Below are positions 61,081-64,000 of a DNA stretch of 64,000 nt, piece by piece. A program made the translations under genes and the position numbers. The notes below the pieces were generated by a model. The model searched no databases and was not told the origin of the DNA. It saw only the letters and a list, made by a program, of their open reading frames with translations. Every line of letters starts with the position of its first letter. Position 1 is the first letter of the stretch. Source of the stretch: Flavobacterium sp. ov086 (GTDB taxonomy: Bacteria; Bacteroidota; Bacteroidia; Flavobacteriales; Flavobacteriaceae); the NCBI RefSeq assembly GCF_900187965.1, contig NZ_FZNL01000008.1, forward strand, positions 1 to 64,000, read 5' to 3'.

Positions 61081-62250
61081 TTATAACTGTTTTTGTAATT
61101 CTAATAATCTTGAAAAAACTACCAAAGTAATTAGTATCATAGATAATCCTATTGGATTATTCATATATGGGTTTGTTCCTGATTGTAAAATAATAAAAAT
61201 CACACTTAACAAAAAAGGAAGCGCTTTTTTTTTATATTCTTTATTTTTTATATTAGTATACATTAAAAATATATAAATAAACATCCCAAACCAGAAACTT
61301 AATCCCAGTAATCCTTGTTTATGAAAAATTTCTAACAAAGAAAGCTCCATACCTCTGGGCCTAATTGGAACACCGATCCCAAAACCATGTCCTATGAAAA
61401 AACTAATGGGATTTACATTTGATAAAACCTGATCTATTTGAACAAATCTTGCACTATCTGATCCTGATTTATCACCTAAAGACTCCATAAGAAATGATAA
61501 GCCAACTAATACCATTACCATAACAAGAGATGTACAAATCTTTAAAAGAACATTTTTATTAATAAAAAAGACATAATATATTCCTATCAATGTTGTAAAT
61601 AATATGAAACCTCTGGTTAATGTTAGTACTATTGAAAAAAACAAAAAAAACAGCATCCACTTGCTATACCATTTATTTGAGAAAAGAAAGAAAAAAAAAC
61701 CTATACATAAATACAAAAATCCTTTATATATGAATAAGGAATCATTTCTGAACATTATTTCTCCAATGTCATTCTGTTTTTCATAAAAAGAAGAAAAATC
61801 AATTATTCCATATAATAACAACAAAATAACTATTATATATATTACGGCTAATATTATTGATCCTTTTTTTATAATACTTCCAATTCTGTCAATATCTTCA
61901 ATTTTCTTAATAACCAAAGAAAAAAATAATATTATGTAAAAGAAAAATAAAGGTTTTAAATCCCCTAGAATAAATTCGACAGGAGCATAATTAAAATATC
62001 CAACTATACTGCTAAATGTCGTTAAAATAGTAAAAAAAACTACTAAAACTATTATATCTTTTTTTACAACTTTTTTATTTAAAAAATATATAAAAGATAC
62101 TGCAAGAGCAATCCCAAACAAAACCATTCTAAAAGATAATGGCCCAAGTTCGAGATAACGACCACCACCACCAATTACTAATTCATATAGAATAGGTACA
62201 AATAGCAACTTTAAAAAAAACAACAGATCAAAATTTACTTTTTTAAACAT
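61081..62250 (-). CDS. Polytopic O-antigen polymerase-like protein (Wzy-like)
   Basis: A 389-residue membrane protein with about eleven hydrophobic segments. A periplasmic loop contains FIGHGFGIGVPIRPRGME (about 287-304) followed by LEIFHKQGLLGLSFW, resembling the Wzy_C motif with its conserved His and Gly. The sequence is otherwise poorly conserved, as usual for Wzy. It overlaps the upstream GT2 gene by 8 nt. With 20446 it is one of two polymerase/ligase-type proteins here, and it lies in the same operon as a WecA-like initiator, whereas 20446 is next to the WcaJ-like one. Confidence 0.78.
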   Translation of the reverse strand: MFKKVNFDLLFFLKLLFVPILYELVIGGGGRYLELGPLSFRMVLFGIALAVSFIYFLNKKVVKKDIIVLVVFFTILTTFSSIVGYFNYAPVEFILGDLKPLFFFYIILFFSLVIKKIEDIDRIGSIIKKGSIILAVIYIIVILLLLYGIIDFSSFYEKQNDIGEIMFRNDSLFIYKGFLYLCIGFFFFLFSNKWYSKWMLFFLFFSIVLTLTRGFILFTTLIGIYYVFFINKNVLLKICTSLVMVMVLVGLSFLMESLGDKSGSDSARFVQIDQVLSNVNPISFFIGHGFGIGVPIRPRGMELSLLEIFHKQGLLGLSFWFGMFIYIFLMYTNIKNKEYKKKALPFLLSVIFIILQSGTNPYMNNPIGLSMILITLVVFSRLLELQKQL

Positions 62251-63091
62251 TTAAAATCTTTTTTAAAGTAAATTTATAGTAATTTTTATTTTGAAGTTTT
62301 AGTTGTTTTAAGAGCCTAACAATTAATCTCAATTTAAAAACAAAAAAACTTAACAAATTTTCTTTCTTTATAAAGAAACATTCTGCCTCCAACATCTGTC
62401 GATATCTCTGAATAGATACACTTTCTTCAAAATTTTCATGAACAGATAAATCTTGATTAATTATCGCATTTAGTAGAAAAATATTGTTTCCGTCTTCAAA
62501 TATTTTTCTAAAATACCAATGATCCAACATATCTAAAGTGTACCTATCATTAAATCCATTAATTGACTTAAGATAATCAACCTTTAAAAGTGTGCCTGAA
62601 TTAATACCGCTTATTTTAGAGTTAATTATACCTCCAGGATGTTGAAGAGGTCTACAAACACCTCCTACTAACATTTTTGCAGGAGAAATTTGCATATTAT
62701 TTGTTAGTGAGATAACTCTGGGAATAATAGCAACCGTTTTATCTTCTAATTGATCTTTTTTTAAAATTTCGATCGCCTCAATATACTTCTTTGAAAAACA
62801 GGTATCTTGATCTAATAATAGTAACCATGAGCTTTTTTTGTCTACAGCTAATTTTAGTGCATGATTATATGCTTTACTAAGCCCCGAGTTACTATTATCA
62901 TGAAAATATGTGACTTTAAATTTTTTATGAGTAAAACTTTCCTCCTGATATTGTTTCTCTGGACTATTGTCATATACAAACAGTTTAATTTCTTTATCTA
63001 AAGAAATTTCCAATGTTTTAATAGTTCTTGAATCTTCTAAATTTGTCTTATAAAGGACAATAACAATAAATATCTCTTCAACAAACTTCAT
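62243..63091 (-). CDS. Family 2 glycosyltransferase (rhamnosyltransferase-like)
   Basis: A 282-residue GT2 enzyme. FIVIVLYKTNLEDSRTI (8-24), KLFVYDNSPE, GLSKAYNHALKLAV (about 69-82) and WLLLLDQDTCFSKKYIE (about 88-104, DxD) are the blocks seen in WbbL-like dTDP-rhamnosyltransferases. MLDHWYFRKIFEDGN (about 185) is the acceptor-side motif. Given rmlA/C/D in the same locus, rhamnose is a plausible donor. It begins 1 nt after the stop of the upstream CgeB-like gene and overlaps the polymerase-like gene by 8 nt. Confidence 0.87.
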   Translation of the reverse strand: MKFVEEIFIVIVLYKTNLEDSRTIKTLEISLDKEIKLFVYDNSPEKQYQEESFTHKKFKVTYFHDNSNSGLSKAYNHALKLAVDKKSSWLLLLDQDTCFSKKYIEAIEILKKDQLEDKTVAIIPRVISLTNNMQISPAKMLVGGVCRPLQHPGGIINSKISGINSGTLLKVDYLKSINGFNDRYTLDMLDHWYFRKIFEDGNNIFLLNAIINQDLSVHENFEESVSIQRYRQMLEAECFFIKKENLLSFFVFKLRLIVRLLKQLKLQNKNYYKFTLKKILNV

Positions 63092-63092
63092 A

Positions 63093-64000
63093 TTATTCTA
63101 TCATTCTTTTTAACCAATGCTCAATGCTATAGCTAGACCTAATTTCTGATGGAACTGGAATGTATTCAGATTGAAAAAAAGATTTTTCTAAAACTGGATC
63201 ATTGCGATCAATTATAAAAATATTATTCGGATTATAGAAATCATAGGCTTTAATATCCTGATTTGTTGTAATAATTTTTCTTTGAGCTCCAACTAGTTCT
63301 ATCGTCCTCATTGTTAATCCTGTTTGAAAAGGATGAGCAATATCTAAAACAACTTTTGAATTAAGAATATTCGCGAAATTTGTTGCTGCAGAAATAGGCT
63401 TAAATATCAAAAACCTTTTGTTGTTTTTTAATTGTCCTCCTAAAATACTTTGAATAAAATAACTAAAATAGCCCGTAAATAATATAAATTGAAACTTTAA
63501 ATTATTTTTTCCGCAATATTCTGCTATTTTTTTTATTAAAATCAATCTATCTGAATGATACCATCCTAAATGATAAATATCGTTATTTTGAACATAATCA
63601 TCCTTTTGATTTAAATATTCATTTCTAAAAAACAAAGGATTAAAAGTAAATTTATCATTATTAGTACAGTCTAATCTATCAAAAGAATATACCTTATCAA
63701 AAAGATGTAACTTATCTTCAATATCTTTGATCCTACGCACTGAGTCCCACAAGTACAAAACAAATTTAGCATTGCTATTTAGGTTTTTCAAAAGTTGTAT
63801 TGCACTCTTTGCGAAACATTCTCCTTTTATAATAAAAATTAAATCATAATTTTTATTCGAATTTTCAACTATCCAAGAGCTATGTTTTGCTTTGATCGCT
63901 TCAATTTTCTCCTGTTTTTTGAGTCGAGAATAAAATCGATATAATAATGTATTAGGAGGCGTTTCTGAAAAATAGTCTACCTCATAATTTTGCTTCTTAA
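63093..64000 (-). CDS. CgeB-like glycosyltransferase, partial at the right window edge
   Basis: The reading frame is open from the stop at 63093 to the last base of the window with no stop codon. A start at the TTG at 63791 would be wrong: translation of 63792-64000 continues the alignment to the paralogue at 57601. It reads VDYFSETPPN opposite VDYYDERPSN and DLIFIIKGECF opposite DFLFVNKGEVV. So the gene's 5' end (roughly 30-35 codons) lies beyond the window. Donor-side blocks VVLDIAHPFQTGLTMRTIELVGAQ and FYNPNNIFIIDR are intact. It belongs to the same operon as the GT2 gene 1 nt downstream. Sugar unknown. Confidence 0.85.
   Translation of the reverse strand, partial: KKQNYEVDYFSETPPNTLLYRFYSRLKKQEKIEAIKAKHSSWIVENSNKNYDLIFIIKGECFAKSAIQLLKNLNSNAKFVLYLWDSVRRIKDIEDKLHLFDKVYSFDRLDCTNNDKFTFNPLFFRNEYLNQKDDYVQNNDIYHLGWYHSDRLILIKKIAEYCGKNNLKFQFILFTGYFSYFIQSILGGQLKNNKRFLIFKPISAATNFANILNSKVVLDIAHPFQTGLTMRTIELVGAQRKIITTNQDIKAYDFYNPNNIFIIDRNDPVLEKSFFQSEYIPVPSEIRSSYSIEHWLKRMIE

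Noticed and set aside
63093..63791. A complete 232-aa protein starting at the TTG at 63791
   Set aside because: The frame continues upstream to the window edge and aligns with the N-terminal half of the paralogue at 57601, so the gene is partial, not short.
18994..64000. Insertion sequences or integrase genes that might mark the polysaccharide locus as a mobile island
   Set aside because: I found no transposase or integrase frame and no flanking direct repeats within the window, so recent mobility is not supported by what is visible.

Overview
The window looks like a chromosomal segment of a Flavobacterium-type Bacteroidota. It is A+T-rich by eye. Several genes are preceded by the Bacteroidota -7 element TAnnTTTG and lack clear Shine-Dalgarno sites. 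The gene families also fit: a PorV/PorQ-like barrel protein, DUF4105, DUF5808, and a eukaryote-like 6-pyruvoyl-tetrahydropterin synthase. No phage, transposase, integrase or CRISPR array was recognised.

Layout. 1-333: two identical tRNA-Thr(TGT) genes in tandem, each with its own promoter. 334-11435: housekeeping genes, namely a minus-strand run idi, PTPS, bcp, manA; an exported methionine sulfoxide reductase pair msrB-msrA; a quinone oxidoreductase flanked by inverted repeats; two oxidoreductase/hypothetical genes; and a RecQ helicase without the usual zinc cysteines. 11461-18992: envelope genes, with an overlapping kdsD-tatC-AhpD-like operon, then lptB, a DUF5808 protein, a GH25 lysozyme, pssA, a PorV/PorQ-like barrel protein and a DUF4105 membrane protein.

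18994-64000 is a single minus-strand surface-polysaccharide locus that runs off the right edge. It holds two alternative initiating sugar-phosphate transferases (a WcaJ-type at 18994 and a WecA/MraY-type at 56613), an ABC exporter (wzm, wzt with a C-terminal carbohydrate-binding extension), two polytopic polymerase/ligase-like proteins (20446, 61081), and about twenty glycosyltransferases (GT2, GT4, GT11, GT14, GT56-like, CgeB-like). It also has sugar-nucleotide genes: rmlA/C/D without rmlB, a PglF/WbpM-type dehydratase plus a PglE-type aminotransferase and a cupin, an NAD-dependent epimerase, and a complete neuA-neuB-neuC set for a sialic-acid-like nonulosonic acid. Decorating enzymes include an MBOAT/SGNH O-acyltransferase pair, two hexapeptide acyltransferases and a methyltransferase. 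Frequent start/stop overlaps suggest long polycistronic messages broken by a few promoters and terminators.

Functionally, the nucleotide-sugar enzymes would supply dTDP-, UDP- and CMP-activated deoxy-, amino- and nonulosonic sugars. An initiating transferase loads undecaprenyl phosphate, the glycosyltransferases extend the chain, acyl and methyl transferases decorate it, and Wzm/Wzt exports it. The most interesting parts are the nonulosonic-acid/O-acyltransferase module with an unassigned GT-B protein (29.7-36.4 kb), glycosyltransferases with unusual extra domains (25.6-29.6 kb), duplicated glycosyltransferase pairs, the zinc-less RecQ, and several strong intergenic inverted repeats.
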